A program made the translations under genes and the position numbers. Source: DASSUW01 sp963844205 (GTDB taxonomy: Bacteria; Actinomycetota; Thermoleophilia; Solirubrobacterales; Solirubrobacteraceae). From it: 64,000 bases of DNA. Location: assembly GCA_963844205.1 (NCBI GenBank), contig CAWJNK010000001.1, forward strand, positions 248,001 to 312,000, in the 5' to 3' direction. Position 1 is the stretch's first letter. The number at the start of each line of letters is the position of its first letter. Shown one piece after another: positions 1 to 8,599 of this stretch. The notes under the pieces were generated by a model. The model was not told where the DNA came from. It saw only the letters and a list, made by a program, of their open reading frames with translations, and did no database searches.

Positions 1-149
1 AGCAGTCTCCGCCTGAGGAGATCGAGGTCGCCGAGGACGACTTCCCGGAGCTCGAGGGCGTGGACGAGGTCGACGACCTGGACGACTTCGACGAGTTCGA
101 GGACACCTCCGTGTCCGAGGACGAGCAGCCGGTCACCGCCGGGAGCTGA
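1..149 (+). CDS. Acidic C-terminal end of an upstream protein (5'-truncated)
   Basis: Only the last 48 codons are inside the window, ending in TGA at 147-149. The visible part is strongly acidic: runs of Asp and Glu broken by Val, Leu and Phe (for example VDEVDDLDDFDEFED), ending in QPVTAGS. There is no recognisable domain, and no cysteine or membrane segment. The stop lies two bases before the ATG of the peptidoglycan-degrading gene, so the two are probably co-transcribed and perhaps translationally coupled. Acidic low-complexity tails occur in many unrelated proteins, so I assign no function. Confidence 0.6.
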   Translation, partial: QSPPEEIEVAEDDFPELEGVDEVDDLDDFDEFEDTSVSEDEQPVTAGS

Positions 150-151
150 TC

Positions 152-2380
152 ATGGCATCGCAGACGGTGATCGAACGGCTTCGCGCCGGGGGCATCGTGT
201 CCCCGAAGATGTGCGTCGCCGAGGCCGCGCGGGTGGGTCTCCCGCTCGAGTACGCGGCCGCGCTGCTGGAGAAGGAGTCCGGCGGCGGCCACAACGTGTT
301 CGGGCACGACCGCGACCGCAGCGGCAAGTACATCTTCCCCGCTCGCGACGGGACCGTGAAGGTCACGAAGGAGCTGTACCTCGAGTACAAGCGTCGCCGG
401 GTGGCGAGCGGCAACAAGGCCATGCAGGGCGTCGGCCCGTGCCAGCTCACCTGGTTCTCGTTCCAGGACGACACCGACAAGGAAGGCGGCTGCTGGAAAG
501 CGCAGATCAACATGCGCTATGGCTTCCGGCGGCTCGCCAACCTCATGAAGACCCAGGGCGAGGCGGTCGGCGCGCGCATGTACAACGGCTCCGGGCCTGA
601 CGCGGAGCGGTACAGCAAGGACCTGCTGAAGCGCGTGGCGGCGTGGAGGGCACGACTCGACGGCGCGACGCCGGTGCACGTGCCGGCGGCCAACCACCCC
701 CTGCGGCGCGGCGACCGCGGCGCCAAGGTGGTCCGCCTCACCAAGCGGCTCGCGAAGGCGCGCTCGAAGGCGGGGACCCCGTACCTGGCCAAGCCGCGGC
801 GCGAGCTCGACGCCACCGCCGAGGCCGCGCTCAAGGCGTTCCAGGCCGAGCACCGGCTGGACGCCGACGGCGTGTACGGGCCGGTCAGCCAGCGCAAGCT
901 CAACCGCATCGTGCGGCTGCAGGCGAAGCGGCGCGAGGAGAAGGCGCCGGCCAGGGCGGCGGCCGCGGCACCGGCGGCGAAGGCCGCCAAGCGGCCGCGG
1001 CTGAAGTCGCTCGTGGCCGACGTCCGGCACCTCGACGCCGAGACCGGCGAGGCGTGGGACGAGCTGGTCGCGTACGCGGCCAAGCGGCGGCGGCTGCTCA
1101 AGCGCGCGCAAGGCCCGGTGCCAGCCCAGGCAGCGGCCGACGCCGCCCTGCACGCGAGCGTGGTGGAGGGCTTCGCGGCCGTCACATCGGCGCTGAAGGA
1201 GATTGACACCACGCTCGACACGCTGGTCGAGACCGAGCAGGCCGAGGCGGTCGCGGAGGCCGCCGCGATGGCGACCGTGGTGCCCGAGGCCGTGGCGACC
1301 GTGGTGCCCGAGGCCGTGGCGACGGTATCGACCGACCCCGTGGCGAGCGATGGCGGAGGCCTGCCGCCCGTGGAGGGCGCCGAGCCGGTCGCGGCGACCG
1401 TCACACAGGCACCGCCGCCCGCGCCCCCGGCGCCCGAGGGCCCGGCGCCGCCGTCGCCGGTGGCGGTCCCGCCGCCGACGCCCGCCCGCCGTGACCTCGC
1501 GGACCTCTCCGACGAGGAGCTGCTCGCGCGGATCGACCGGCTCGACCGGGCGCTCGACCGTGCCCGCGCGGCGATGATCCAGCGGTTCGCGGCGGTCGAG
1601 CACGACATCGGGCTGCTGGCGCCGGAGCGCCGTGAGCGGGCGCCCGAGCGCGAGCGCGAGCGCAAGCCGGCCGAGCGGCCGCCGAAGCGCAGGCCCGCGG
1701 AGACGGCCACCAGGCCGTCGGCGATGCCGCGAGAGGACCTGAAGACGCTGCAGAAAGCGCTCAACGCGTTCTCGCACACGTACCTCAAGGGATTCGCGCC
1801 GCTGATCGTCGACGGTGTCGTGGGCCACGCGACCAAGAAGCGCATCCGTGAGGCCAAGGCGTATCTCGGCTACTCCGGTGCGGGGCGGCGGTCGACGGTG
1901 ATCGACCAGGAGTTCATGCAGCGCCTGCGGCATCCGAAGTCGGCGCGCTACTCGAATCCCGCCATGCTCGCGCGGGCGGCCACCCGCCGGCGCAAGCAGC
2001 GCCAGGCCGCGAAGGCGTCGGTGAAGGCGGCGCCGTCGACCGGGGTCGCGACGTTCGAGGGCAAGCAGGTCGCCGCGTGGCTCAAGCCGTACCTGGTGTG
2101 GGCCCGCAACAACGGCTGGAACGGACACCTCAACAGCGGCTGGCGCGATCCGGCGTACTCCGAGCAGCTGTGCCGCAACATCTGCGGCGCGGCGACCTGC
2201 CCGGGCCGGTGCGCCGGGCGGACCTCGAACCACGCCGGGAGCGTCAAGCCGGCGGGCGCGGTGGACGTGAGCGAGTACGCGCGGTTCGGCGAGCTGATGA
2301 AGCGCTGCCCGCTCCAGCCCCGGATCTACAACGCGCTCGGCGCGCAGGATCCGGTGCACTTCTCCGTCACCGGACGATGA
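152..2380 (+). CDS. Modular peptidoglycan hydrolase: SLT-like domain, two PG-binding modules, M15-like peptidase end
   Basis: 742 residues. The first ~165 look like a lysozyme/lytic transglycosylase fold: EKESGG carries the probable catalytic Glu (about residue 42), followed by GVGPCQLT (93-100) and MYNGSG (143-148), the usual order of motifs in SLT domains. A peptidoglycan-binding-1 module follows at about 183-255 (ends FQAEHRLDADGVYGP). A long Ala/Pro/Arg-rich linker comes next, then a second PG-binding-like stretch (LKTLQKALNAF to VDGVVGHATKKRI). The last 85 residues resemble a D,D-carboxypeptidase of family M15/VanY: SNHAG with H694, GAVDVS with D705, and DPVHFS with H736. Four cysteines spaced C-x3-C-x4-C-x3-C (674-687) sit before the first His and may bind metal or form disulfides. 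No signal peptide is visible, as in phage endolysins. Domain calls are by motif only. Confidence 0.7.
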   Translation: MASQTVIERLRAGGIVSPKMCVAEAARVGLPLEYAAALLEKESGGGHNVFGHDRDRSGKYIFPARDGTVKVTKELYLEYKRRRVASGNKAMQGVGPCQLTWFSFQDDTDKEGGCWKAQINMRYGFRRLANLMKTQGEAVGARMYNGSGPDAERYSKDLLKRVAAWRARLDGATPVHVPAANHPLRRGDRGAKVVRLTKRLAKARSKAGTPYLAKPRRELDATAEAALKAFQAEHRLDADGVYGPVSQRKLNRIVRLQAKRREEKAPARAAAAAPAAKAAKRPRLKSLVADVRHLDAETGEAWDELVAYAAKRRRLLKRAQGPVPAQAAADAALHASVVEGFAAVTSALKEIDTTLDTLVETEQAEAVAEAAAMATVVPEAVATVVPEAVATVSTDPVASDGGGLPPVEGAEPVAATVTQAPPPAPPAPEGPAPPSPVAVPPPTPARRDLADLSDEELLARIDRLDRALDRARAAMIQRFAAVEHDIGLLAPERRERAPERERERKPAERPPKRRPAETATRPSAMPREDLKTLQKALNAFSHTYLKGFAPLIVDGVVGHATKKRIREAKAYLGYSGAGRRSTVIDQEFMQRLRHPKSARYSNPAMLARAATRRRKQRQAAKASVKAAPSTGVATFEGKQVAAWLKPYLVWARNNGWNGHLNSGWRDPAYSEQLCRNICGAATCPGRCAGRTSNHAGSVKPAGAVDVSEYARFGELMKRCPLQPRIYNALGAQDPVHFSVTGR

Positions 2381-2388
2381 GCATGCGG

Positions 2389-2416
2389 CCGGGCGGGCCT
2401 TCGTGGGCCCGCCCGG
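2389..2416 (+). terminator. GC-rich hairpin after the hydrolase gene
   Basis: An 11-bp perfect inverted repeat (CCGGGCGGGCC and its complement) with a 6-base loop TTCGTG begins 9 bases after the TGA of the peptidoglycan hydrolase. There is no T-run, which is common for high-GC actinobacterial terminators. Confidence 0.6.
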
Positions 2417-2680
2417 ACCGCCCGGTCATGGATCACCACTGCACTACTACGTCCCAGGACTTGTGTGTCGGGTGCCTGGGTGGCGTCGACACTCCCGACC
2501 GCCGGGACAGGCCGCCGGCCCGAGGGCCGGCGCGTTGCCACGGCTGGGTGCCTTCCGGCCCCCGTGGCCGAGTGGGCGATCCGCCGGACTGTTCACACTA
2601 ACGGTTCCGCGACGAGCCCGATCGTCGCGTCGTGGGAGGGGCGTGGGTTATGTCAACCTCGAGCCGCGTACGCTCCGGGG
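2417..2680. other. Non-coding gap before the SDR gene
   Basis: I find no convincing gene here. The stretch near 2567-2610 reads like the 5' half of a class II tRNA (GTGGCCGAGTGGG D-arm signature), but no matching anticodon arm, T-arm or 3' acceptor strand follows. It may be a tRNA relic or chance. The in-frame sequence upstream of the SDR ATG is composition-like noise and is not part of that protein. Confidence 0.4.
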
Positions 2681-3490
2681 ATGGACGGCTCTGGCTCACA
2701 CGTAGCGATCGTCACCGGCGCGAACCACGGGATCGGGGCCGCGGTGGCGCGCCGCCTGGCACGGCGCGGCGTGGCCGTGCTCGCCACGTACCTGCAGATC
2801 GAGGACCCTGTGGATCCGGGAGTGCCGGAGGGGTACCGCCGCGCTCGGGCCGGCGGGGCTGACATGCTGGTCGATGAGTTGACTGCCGGAGGCGGCCGGG
2901 CGATCGCTGTCCAGGCCGATCTCACGGACCCGGACATGCCAGTGCGGCTCTTTGACCGCGCCTACTCCGAGCTCGGCCCGGTCGACGTGCTGATCAACAA
3001 CGCCACGGGCTGGGTTCAGGACACGTTCAAGGCGGCGGCGCGCGATCAGTTCGGGCGGTCGCTGGCGCCGGTCACCGAGGCCTCGATCACGCAGCAGTTC
3101 GGGGTCGACGCGATGGCGGCCGCGCTCCTCATCGCCGAGTTCGCGCGCCGGCACATCGAGCGAGGCGGTTCGTGGGGCCGGATCGTCGGGTTGACGTCGG
3201 GCGGAGCGCTCGGGTTTCCCGAGGAGGTCTCGTACGGCGCCGCCAAGGCCGCGCAGGAGAACTACACGATGTCGGCGGCGGTCGAGCTCGCCGACTACGG
3301 CGTCACGGCGAACATGGTCCATCCGCCGGTCACCGACACCGGCTGGGTCACCGACGCGGTGCGAGACGCCGTCCGCACGAGCCCCGGCCTCGTCCACGTC
3401 GCGACGCCCGACCAGGTCGCGGAGGTCATCGACTTCCTCGTCTCGGACGCCGGGGAGCTGGTCACCGGCAACATCCTCCACCTCCGCTGA
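2681..3490 (+). CDS. Short-chain dehydrogenase/reductase (SDR)
   Basis: 269-residue classical SDR. The NAD(P)-binding motif TGANHGIG lies near the N-terminus, the structural motif NNAT (about residues 106-109) follows, and the catalytic SYGAAK (Tyr-x3-Lys) comes after a Ser-containing strand (GLTSGGALG). The C-terminus ends DFLVSDAGELVTGNILHLR, typical of the family. The ATG at 2681 is chosen because the Rossmann motif begins about ten residues later. The open frame extends further upstream but reads as Arg/Pro-rich noise. The substrate cannot be told. The gene stands alone, with a terminator-like hairpin before it and an AT-richer gap after it. Confidence 0.88.
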   Translation: MDGSGSHVAIVTGANHGIGAAVARRLARRGVAVLATYLQIEDPVDPGVPEGYRRARAGGADMLVDELTAGGGRAIAVQADLTDPDMPVRLFDRAYSELGPVDVLINNATGWVQDTFKAAARDQFGRSLAPVTEASITQQFGVDAMAAALLIAEFARRHIERGGSWGRIVGLTSGGALGFPEEVSYGAAKAAQENYTMSAAVELADYGVTANMVHPPVTDTGWVTDAVRDAVRTSPGLVHVATPDQVAEVIDFLVSDAGELVTGNILHLR

Positions 3491-3498
3491 GTCGCACT

Positions 3499-3526
3499 TT
3501 GCGCACACGCCAATGTCCATTATGTA
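3499..3526 (+). promoter_or_regulatory. Possible sigma-70-type promoter for the LAGLIDADG gene
   Basis: TTGCGC (3499-3504) and TATGTA (3521-3526) are 16 bases apart, in a gap that is clearly richer in A/T than its surroundings. It lies about 60 bases before the ATG at 3587. Assigned by eye only. Confidence 0.3.
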
Positions 3527-3586
3527 ATTCCCTGATGTACCGATTAGCAGGGATTTTCCGCCGGACGCCGCTGTAGCCTTCCGCCC

Positions 3587-4668
3587 ATGTATTTCGCGGT
3601 GTCGATCGGCGAGCTCGACAGGAGCTTCATCGCGGGCTTCCTCGAAGGTGAGGCGACGCTGGGGATCCACGAGCTCAACGCCGGCCAATCACTCTCGTGC
3701 TTCATCGGCCTCAATCAGCGGGACGACGAGCAGGACACGCTGGAATGGCTGCTGGCAACGACCGGGCTCGGCCGTCTCTATCGCGTCCCCGCGCGATCCA
3801 CGTCCAAGCCGCAGATCGCGTGGCGGATGATTGCCCAGGACGATTGTCGTGAACTGCTTGCGATGATCGAACCGTGCGGATTCCACGGACACCGCGCGGC
3901 CGAGCTGGAGATCTGGCGGCAAGCCGTGCACGTGTGGACGGAGTCGGAAGGCGCCGCCCGCCGGGCGGAGCTGCGCCGGCTGAAGGCCGAGCTCGCGGCG
4001 GCTCGGCGGTTCGGCGGCGGGGCGCGCTCGGCGAAGCCGTTCGACAGCCGCAGACAGCTCTTGGGTTACATAAGCGGCTTCGCCTGCGCCGAGGGCTGCT
4101 TCGGCATGTCTGGCGATCGGCCGCGGTTCACGATCCACCTTCGCCAGGACGACGAGCCGCTCTTGCGGCTGCTGGCCGCCGAAACCGGGCTCGGAAAGGT
4201 CAGGACCCATCGGCCCGCCGCTCCCCTCAACCCGTCCGTCACGTGGACGGTCGCCGGTCGCGCCCAGATGGCCGAGCTGCGCGATCTCTTGTGGGCCGGC
4301 GGCTTGACCGGCAGGAAGCTCCGGGAGATGGATGCCTGGGGCGTCGCCGTCGATGAGGTGAACCGCGGCGCCGAGCCAGGCGTCGTGCCGCGTCGCTCGG
4401 TCCTCGCGGCCGCCGCTGCCCGCCTCCGCGACACGCGCGCCTACCGCCCGTCGGAAGGCCGGGACCTCTTGCGGCTACCCGGCCGAGATGTGAGGGACCG
4501 AGGGGCGCCGCGTGAGCACGGCCGGCTGCCGCGCGCGATGGAGTTCTTTCGCTGGCAGCTCGACACGCCGCTGACGCGCCCTCCCAGCGCACCGTGTACA
4601 GCCTCTTCCCGGGCGGCTGGGCGGACGTGCTCGAGCGCGCGCGTCAGGTTGCCGGTGCGACCGTGTAG
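3587..4668 (+). pseudogene. Free-standing two-motif LAGLIDADG endonuclease, frameshifted near its 3' end
   Basis: The first LAGLIDADG-type helix is FIAGFLEGEATLGI (about residues 13-26) and the second is ISGFACAEGCFGM (about 160-172). Each carries an acidic residue at the catalytic position, so this is a monomeric two-repeat enzyme that would cut double-stranded DNA. No intein splicing motifs or flanking host exons are seen. From about 4500 the protein resembles a homing-endonuclease-associated (HARE-type) module: EHGRLPRAMEFFRWQLDT, which continues as PSQRTVYSLFPGGWADVLE only in the -1 frame, ending at TAG 4666-4668. The original frame runs on without sense into the antisense of the next gene. 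The switch lies between about 4560 and 4585 and looks like a one-base deletion, or a sequencing error. The corrected end overlaps the convergent SIMPL gene by 25 bases. Confidence 0.65.
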
Positions 4669-5366
4669 ACGACCTTCACGACCGCGACGAACTCCTCGAC
4701 GCCCGGCAGGACGCGCGTCGATCCGTCCTCGCCGGCGCCAGCTCCGCCGCCCGCGTCGTCGCCTCCGAGCCCTGACCCGAGGCCTGGCGCGAGGTCGACC
4801 GACTGGATGCCGGTCACGCGCATGCCGAGCTGGGCGGCGGCGTCGTCGGCGCGGCGGCGGGCGTCGGCGAGCGCGGCTCGGGTCGCGAGGATGTCGCCCT
4901 GGGACGGGTCGGTGAAGCTGAAGTCGGGGCCGAAGACGTCGGCGCCGGTGTCCGCGACGGCGTCGATGAGCCTGCCGAGGCCGGGGACGTCGCGGCTGAG
5001 CACGGTGAGCTGGGACGAGGCGCGGAAGCGGATCCGGACCGGACCGCCCCGCCGCAGGCGCCGGCGCTCGCGCGTGACCGAGACGCCCGACGTCTGGATC
5101 GCCTGCGGGTCGATGCCCTGGCTCAGCACAGCCCGGCGCGCGGCGCGGATCACGCGGTTGACCGCGGCGCGCGCGGCGCGCGAGGTCGGCCGCAGCCGGT
5201 CGGCCGAGATGAAGATCTCCGCCTGGTCGGGCACGAGGGACGCCTGTCCCACGCCCGCGGCCGCCACGGTCTGAGGTTCGGCGTCCTGAGCGGCCGCCGG
5301 GGCCGCGCCGAACGCGGCTGCGATGAGCACCACCGTCACCACCGTCGCCGTACGCATGCCCGGCAT
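4644..5366 (-). CDS. SIMPL-domain (DUF541) exported protein
   Basis: 240 residues, or 237 from the second ATG at 5357, which leaves a cleaner signal peptide (MRTATVVTVVLIAAAFGAAP, then AAAQDAEP). The mature part starts with VAAAGVGQASLVPDQAEI and continues with ISADRLRPTSRAAR, matching the SIMPL fold in which a short strand is followed by 'a-x-V-x-P-D-x-A'. Such proteins are periplasmic or surface-anchored, form oligomeric rings in known examples, and have no settled enzymatic function. A Gly/Asp-rich insertion (GGDDAGGGAGAGEDG) sits near the C-terminus. The gene is divergent from the CapA-like lipoprotein gene and converges on the LAGLIDADG gene. Confidence 0.8.
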   Translation of the reverse strand: MPGMRTATVVTVVLIAAAFGAAPAAAQDAEPQTVAAAGVGQASLVPDQAEIFISADRLRPTSRAARAAVNRVIRAARRAVLSQGIDPQAIQTSGVSVTRERRRLRRGGPVRIRFRASSQLTVLSRDVPGLGRLIDAVADTGADVFGPDFSFTDPSQGDILATRAALADARRRADDAAAQLGMRVTGIQSVDLAPGLGSGLGGDDAGGGAGAGEDGSTRVLPGVEEFVAVVKVVYTVAPAT

Positions 5367-5437
5367 GTCTCCGACCGCTCAGAAAGTCAAACCCACGGGC
5401 TTTCCGGTGGGTCCGGACGCCGGTAGTGTCGGCCGGG

Positions 5438-6550
5438 ATGCGCTCGCGTTCGATCGTGCCGGCAGCGCTCGCGATCGTTCTTGTGGCCGGATGCGGCGAA
5501 GGCGGTGACGACGCGACCCGGCAGGCGGTCGCGACGCCGACGGCGGCGGCGACCCCGCCCGGCGAGGTCCCGGCACCGAGGAAGGCGCGGGTCGCCATGC
5601 TGACCATCGGGGTCAGCGGGGACCTGCTGCCGCACCTGCCGATCGTCGCCCGCGCCCGCGCCAACGCGGGCGGGCACGGCTACGACTTCCGCCCCATGCT
5701 GCGGCCGATCCGCGGCTGGGTCCGCGCCAACGACCTCTCGTTCTGCCACGTCGAGACGCCGCTGACGCCCGCGCCGCCCGCCGGCTACCCCGTCTTCAAC
5801 TCTCCACCCGCGCTGGCCCGGGCGATCCACGCCACCGGCTTCGACGCCTGCAGCACGGCGTCCAACCACTCGGTCGACCAGGGCCAGGCCGGGATCGACG
5901 CCACGCGCCGCTCGCTCAGACGGGCCGGAATCCGCCACACGGGCGTGTTCGCGTCGCGCGCACAGCGCAATCGGCCGCTGATCCTCCGCACGCGCGGGAT
6001 CCGCGTCGCGCTGCTCGCCTACACGCAGATGACGAACGGGATCCCGCTCCCGCACGCATGGTCGGTGAACCTCGCAAAGGCGCCGAGGATCGTGGCCGAC
6101 GCCAAGCGCGCCCGCCGCGCCGGCGCCCGCGTCGTGATCGTCACCCTGCACTGGGGCACGGAGTTCGTCCACACCCCGGACGCGTTCCAGACCGGACTCG
6201 CGCGGCGCCTGGCCCATCACCGGGCGATCACCGCCGTGGTCGGGCAGCACGCGCACGTCGTGCAGCCGATCCGGCGCGTCGGCAGGCTGTGGGTCGTCTA
6301 CGGCGAGGGCAACCTGCTCTCCAACCAGAGCGCCGCCTGCTGCCCCGCCGCCACCCAGGACGGCATGCTCGTCCGTCTCAAGATCCGCGTCGGACGACGA
6401 CACGAACGCGTGCGGCGGATCACCTACACCCCGATCTGGGTGCGCCACCCCGACTACGCCGTCCTGCACGCCCACCACGCCCAGCGCGTCGCCTACCGCC
6501 GCACGGTCGGCGTCGTCGGCCGCAGCCGGCGCGTTCGCCCGGCACCCTGA
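5438..6550 (+). CDS. CapA-family lipoprotein (poly-gamma-glutamate synthesis-like metallophosphatase fold)
   Basis: 370 residues from the ATG at 5438; a GTG at 5426 would add four. The signal sequence ends in a lipobox, LVAGC, with Cys19 as the lipidation site. The body matches CapA/PGA_cap: GVSGDLLPHLP at the start of the domain, then NDLSFCHVETPLTP, FDACSTASNHSVDQG, VIVTLHWGTEF and VVGQHAHVVQP, the metal-ligand-like Asp, Glu, Asn-His and His motifs of this family. It ends in a basic Arg-rich tail. In known systems CapA proteins take part in anionic polymer export or anchoring. No capB/capC genes are nearby, so the role here is unclear. The gene is transcribed away from the SIMPL gene and ends just before the response regulator. 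Confidence 0.85.
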   Translation: MRSRSIVPAALAIVLVAGCGEGGDDATRQAVATPTAAATPPGEVPAPRKARVAMLTIGVSGDLLPHLPIVARARANAGGHGYDFRPMLRPIRGWVRANDLSFCHVETPLTPAPPAGYPVFNSPPALARAIHATGFDACSTASNHSVDQGQAGIDATRRSLRRAGIRHTGVFASRAQRNRPLILRTRGIRVALLAYTQMTNGIPLPHAWSVNLAKAPRIVADAKRARRAGARVVIVTLHWGTEFVHTPDAFQTGLARRLAHHRAITAVVGQHAHVVQPIRRVGRLWVVYGEGNLLSNQSAACCPAATQDGMLVRLKIRVGRRHERVRRITYTPIWVRHPDYAVLHAHHAQRVAYRRTVGVVGRSRRVRPAP

Positions 6551-6592
6551 CCTTCAGAGTTCTTTCAAGGACCGGCCGTACACTCGGCGACG

Positions 6593-7252
6593 ATGTCCGA
6601 GGCCGCCGTCCTGCTCGTCGACGACGACGCACCGATCCGGCGGATGCTCGAGCGCACGCTGACCGCCGAGGGCTACGACGTCGCAGCGGCGGCCGACGGC
6701 GGGTCCGCGCTCGCAGAGGTCGAGCGCTCGATGCCGGACGTCATCGTCCTCGACGTCGCGATGCCGGGGATCGACGGTCTCGCCGTCACGAAACGGCTCC
6801 GGGCGAAGGGCCTCCAGGTGCCGATCCTCCTGCTCACCGCCCGCGACGCCCTCCACCAACGCGTCGCGGGCCTCGACGCCGGCGCCGACGACTACCTCGT
6901 CAAGCCGTTCGAGGTTGAGGAGCTGACGGCCAGGATCCGGGCGCTGCTGCGCCGCAACCAGCCGCCCGGCGAGCAGCTCGCACACGCCGATCTCGTGCTC
7001 GAGCCCGAGAGTCTCGCCGCCCGGCGCGGCGGCCGCGAGCTCTCCCTCACCCGCCGCGAGGCCGAGCTGCTCGAGCTGCTGATGCTGAACGCCCGGGGCG
7101 TCGTGACGCGCGAGCTCGCGCTCGAGCGCGTGTGGGGCGACGGCGAGGCGGGCGCCAACGTGGTCGACCGCTACGTCGCGTATCTGCGGCGCAAGCTCGG
7201 CGACCCGCCCCTGATCCACACGGTGCGCGGCGTCGGCTTCCGGCTCGAGTGA
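6593..7252 (+). CDS. OmpR/PhoB-family response regulator (MprA-like)
   Basis: 219 residues. The receiver domain (about 1-115) carries the acidic pocket DDD at 10-12, the phospho-acceptor Asp54 in VLDVAMPG, Thr in LLLTARD and Lys in DYLVKPFE. A winged-helix DNA-binding domain (about 125-219) follows, ending VDRYVAYLRRKLGDPPLIHTVRGVGFRLE, the canonical OmpR ending. Its stop overlaps the GTG of the histidine kinase gene (GTGA), so the pair is co-translated. It heads a set that runs through the kinase, a small protein, an exported LolA-like protein and an ABC exporter, so this system probably senses an envelope signal and controls those genes. Confidence 0.93.
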   Translation: MSEAAVLLVDDDAPIRRMLERTLTAEGYDVAAAADGGSALAEVERSMPDVIVLDVAMPGIDGLAVTKRLRAKGLQVPILLLTARDALHQRVAGLDAGADDYLVKPFEVEELTARIRALLRRNQPPGEQLAHADLVLEPESLAARRGGRELSLTRREAELLELLMLNARGVVTRELALERVWGDGEAGANVVDRYVAYLRRKLGDPPLIHTVRGVGFRLE

Positions 7253-8589
7253 GGTCCGCAGGCCTACAGCTGCGCGTAGCGGTGGCGGCGGCCGTTGCGA
7301 TCGTGGTGGCGGTCGCCGCTCTCGGCGTGGCCGTGCTCACGCGGCTCGACGCGCAGCTCGACGACGCGCTCGACGAGTCGCTCAAAGTGCGGGCGACCGA
7401 GGTGGCGCGGCTGTCCGCGTCGACCCCGGACCTGCTGCTGCGGCCTGGCACGCTGGAGGGTCGGCTCGGCGGCAGCCCGCTGCTGGTGCAGGTGATCGAC
7501 CCGCGCGGGCGGATCGTCGCCCGCTCGAGCGCGCTCGGCAGCCGCGTCCTGCCGGACACCCCGGCGGTCCGGGCGGCGCTCCAGGACCGCAGCGCCGGGT
7601 ACGGCGACGCCCGCCTGGGAACCGACCCCGTGCGCGTCTACGCGGCGCCGCTAGGTGAGCTGGGCGAGGGCCCGGCGGCGGGCGGGGCGGTGATCGTCGC
7701 CGGCACCACGGCGGGCATCGAGGACACGCTCGACACCACGCGCCGCTTCGTGCTGCTGGCCTCGCTCGCCGCCGCGCTGCTGGCTGCGGCACTCGCCACG
7801 CTGCTCGCCCGTCGCGCCCTGCGACCGCTCCGCCGCCTCTCCTCCGGCGCCCGCTCGATCGAGCGGACCGGCGACGCGTCCCAGCGGCTGCCCGACCCGC
7901 ACGCTCGCGACGAGGTCGGAACCCTGGCACAGACCCTGAACGCGATGCTGGCGTCGCTCGAGCGCGCCCGCGAGGCCGAGCAGCGATTCGTCGGCGACGC
8001 CTCGCACGAGCTCCGCACACCCCTCACCGCCCTCCGCGGCAACGTGGCGTACGTGACCAAGCACGGCGCCGACCCAGACGTGCTGGAGGACATCACCGCC
8101 GACGCCGCGCGGCTCGGGGACCTGCTCGACGACCTGCTGGCCCTGGCGCGCGAGGACGCGGCCGCGCCGGCAGGCGGCGAGCCGGTCGACCTCGCGCAGC
8201 TCGCCCGCGAGGCGGACGCCGACGAGGTCGTCGCGCCCGACTCGGTCGTGGTCTTCGGCGAGCGCCCGGCGCTCGAGCGCGCGGTCGGCAACCTCGTCCG
8301 CAACGCGCGCCGCCACGGAAGCGGTGCGGTCACGGTCGCGGTCGAGCGCAACGGCGACCGCGCGCGCATCAGCGTCGCCGACGAGGGCCCCGGCCTCACG
8401 CCCGAGCAGGCCGAGCACGCGTTCGAGCGGTTCTGGCGCGGCCCGGACGCCTCGACGCCCGGCTCCGGCCTCGGCCTCGCGATCGTGCGGGCCATCGCCG
8501 AGCGCCACGGCGGCACCGTCGGCGTCGCCGGCTCGCGCTTCACCATCGACCTCCCCGCCTCTCACGGATCTCTCAAAGCCCAGCCGTAG
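7249..8589 (+). CDS. Membrane sensor histidine kinase
   Basis: 446 residues starting at the GTG that overlaps the regulator's TGA. One N-terminal helix (about 8-31), an extracellular sensor region of about 130 residues, and a second helix (about 166-187) frame a HAMP linker (LARRALRPLRRLSSGARSIE). The HisKA motif FVGDASHELRTPLT carries His253. The ATPase domain has NLVRNARRHG (N-box), DEGPGL (G1), FERFWRG (F-box) and GSGLGLAIVRAIAERHGG (G2). All catalytic motifs are intact. Partner: the upstream OmpR-type regulator. The next gene starts 11 bases after its stop. Confidence 0.92.
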   Translation: MRSAGLQLRVAVAAAVAIVVAVAALGVAVLTRLDAQLDDALDESLKVRATEVARLSASTPDLLLRPGTLEGRLGGSPLLVQVIDPRGRIVARSSALGSRVLPDTPAVRAALQDRSAGYGDARLGTDPVRVYAAPLGELGEGPAAGGAVIVAGTTAGIEDTLDTTRRFVLLASLAAALLAAALATLLARRALRPLRRLSSGARSIERTGDASQRLPDPHARDEVGTLAQTLNAMLASLERAREAEQRFVGDASHELRTPLTALRGNVAYVTKHGADPDVLEDITADAARLGDLLDDLLALAREDAAAPAGGEPVDLAQLAREADADEVVAPDSVVVFGERPALERAVGNLVRNARRHGSGAVTVAVERNGDRARISVADEGPGLTPEQAEHAFERFWRGPDASTPGSGLGLAIVRAIAERHGGTVGVAGSRFTIDLPASHGSLKAQP

Positions 8590-8599
8590 AACCTCCGGC

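Noticed and set aside
1203..1577. Repeated Trp/Pro/Arg frame over the hydrolase linker
   Set aside because: It comes from a short tandem repeat coding for VVPEAVAT in the real frame; the alternative frame is a by-product.
517..1857. 446-residue open frame on the minus strand
   Set aside because: It is antisense to the peptidoglycan hydrolase and is Ser/Arg/Ala-rich with no domain. Long antisense frames are expected at this GC content.
2567..2640. tRNA-like start (GTGGCCGAGTGGG)
   Set aside because: Only a D-arm-like piece is present. I could not find an anticodon stem, a T-arm or a pairing acceptor strand, so I do not call a tRNA.
3587..4668. Intein or intron-encoded endonuclease
   Set aside because: No splicing motifs, no flanking host-protein halves and its own start codon. 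It is treated as a free-standing gene.
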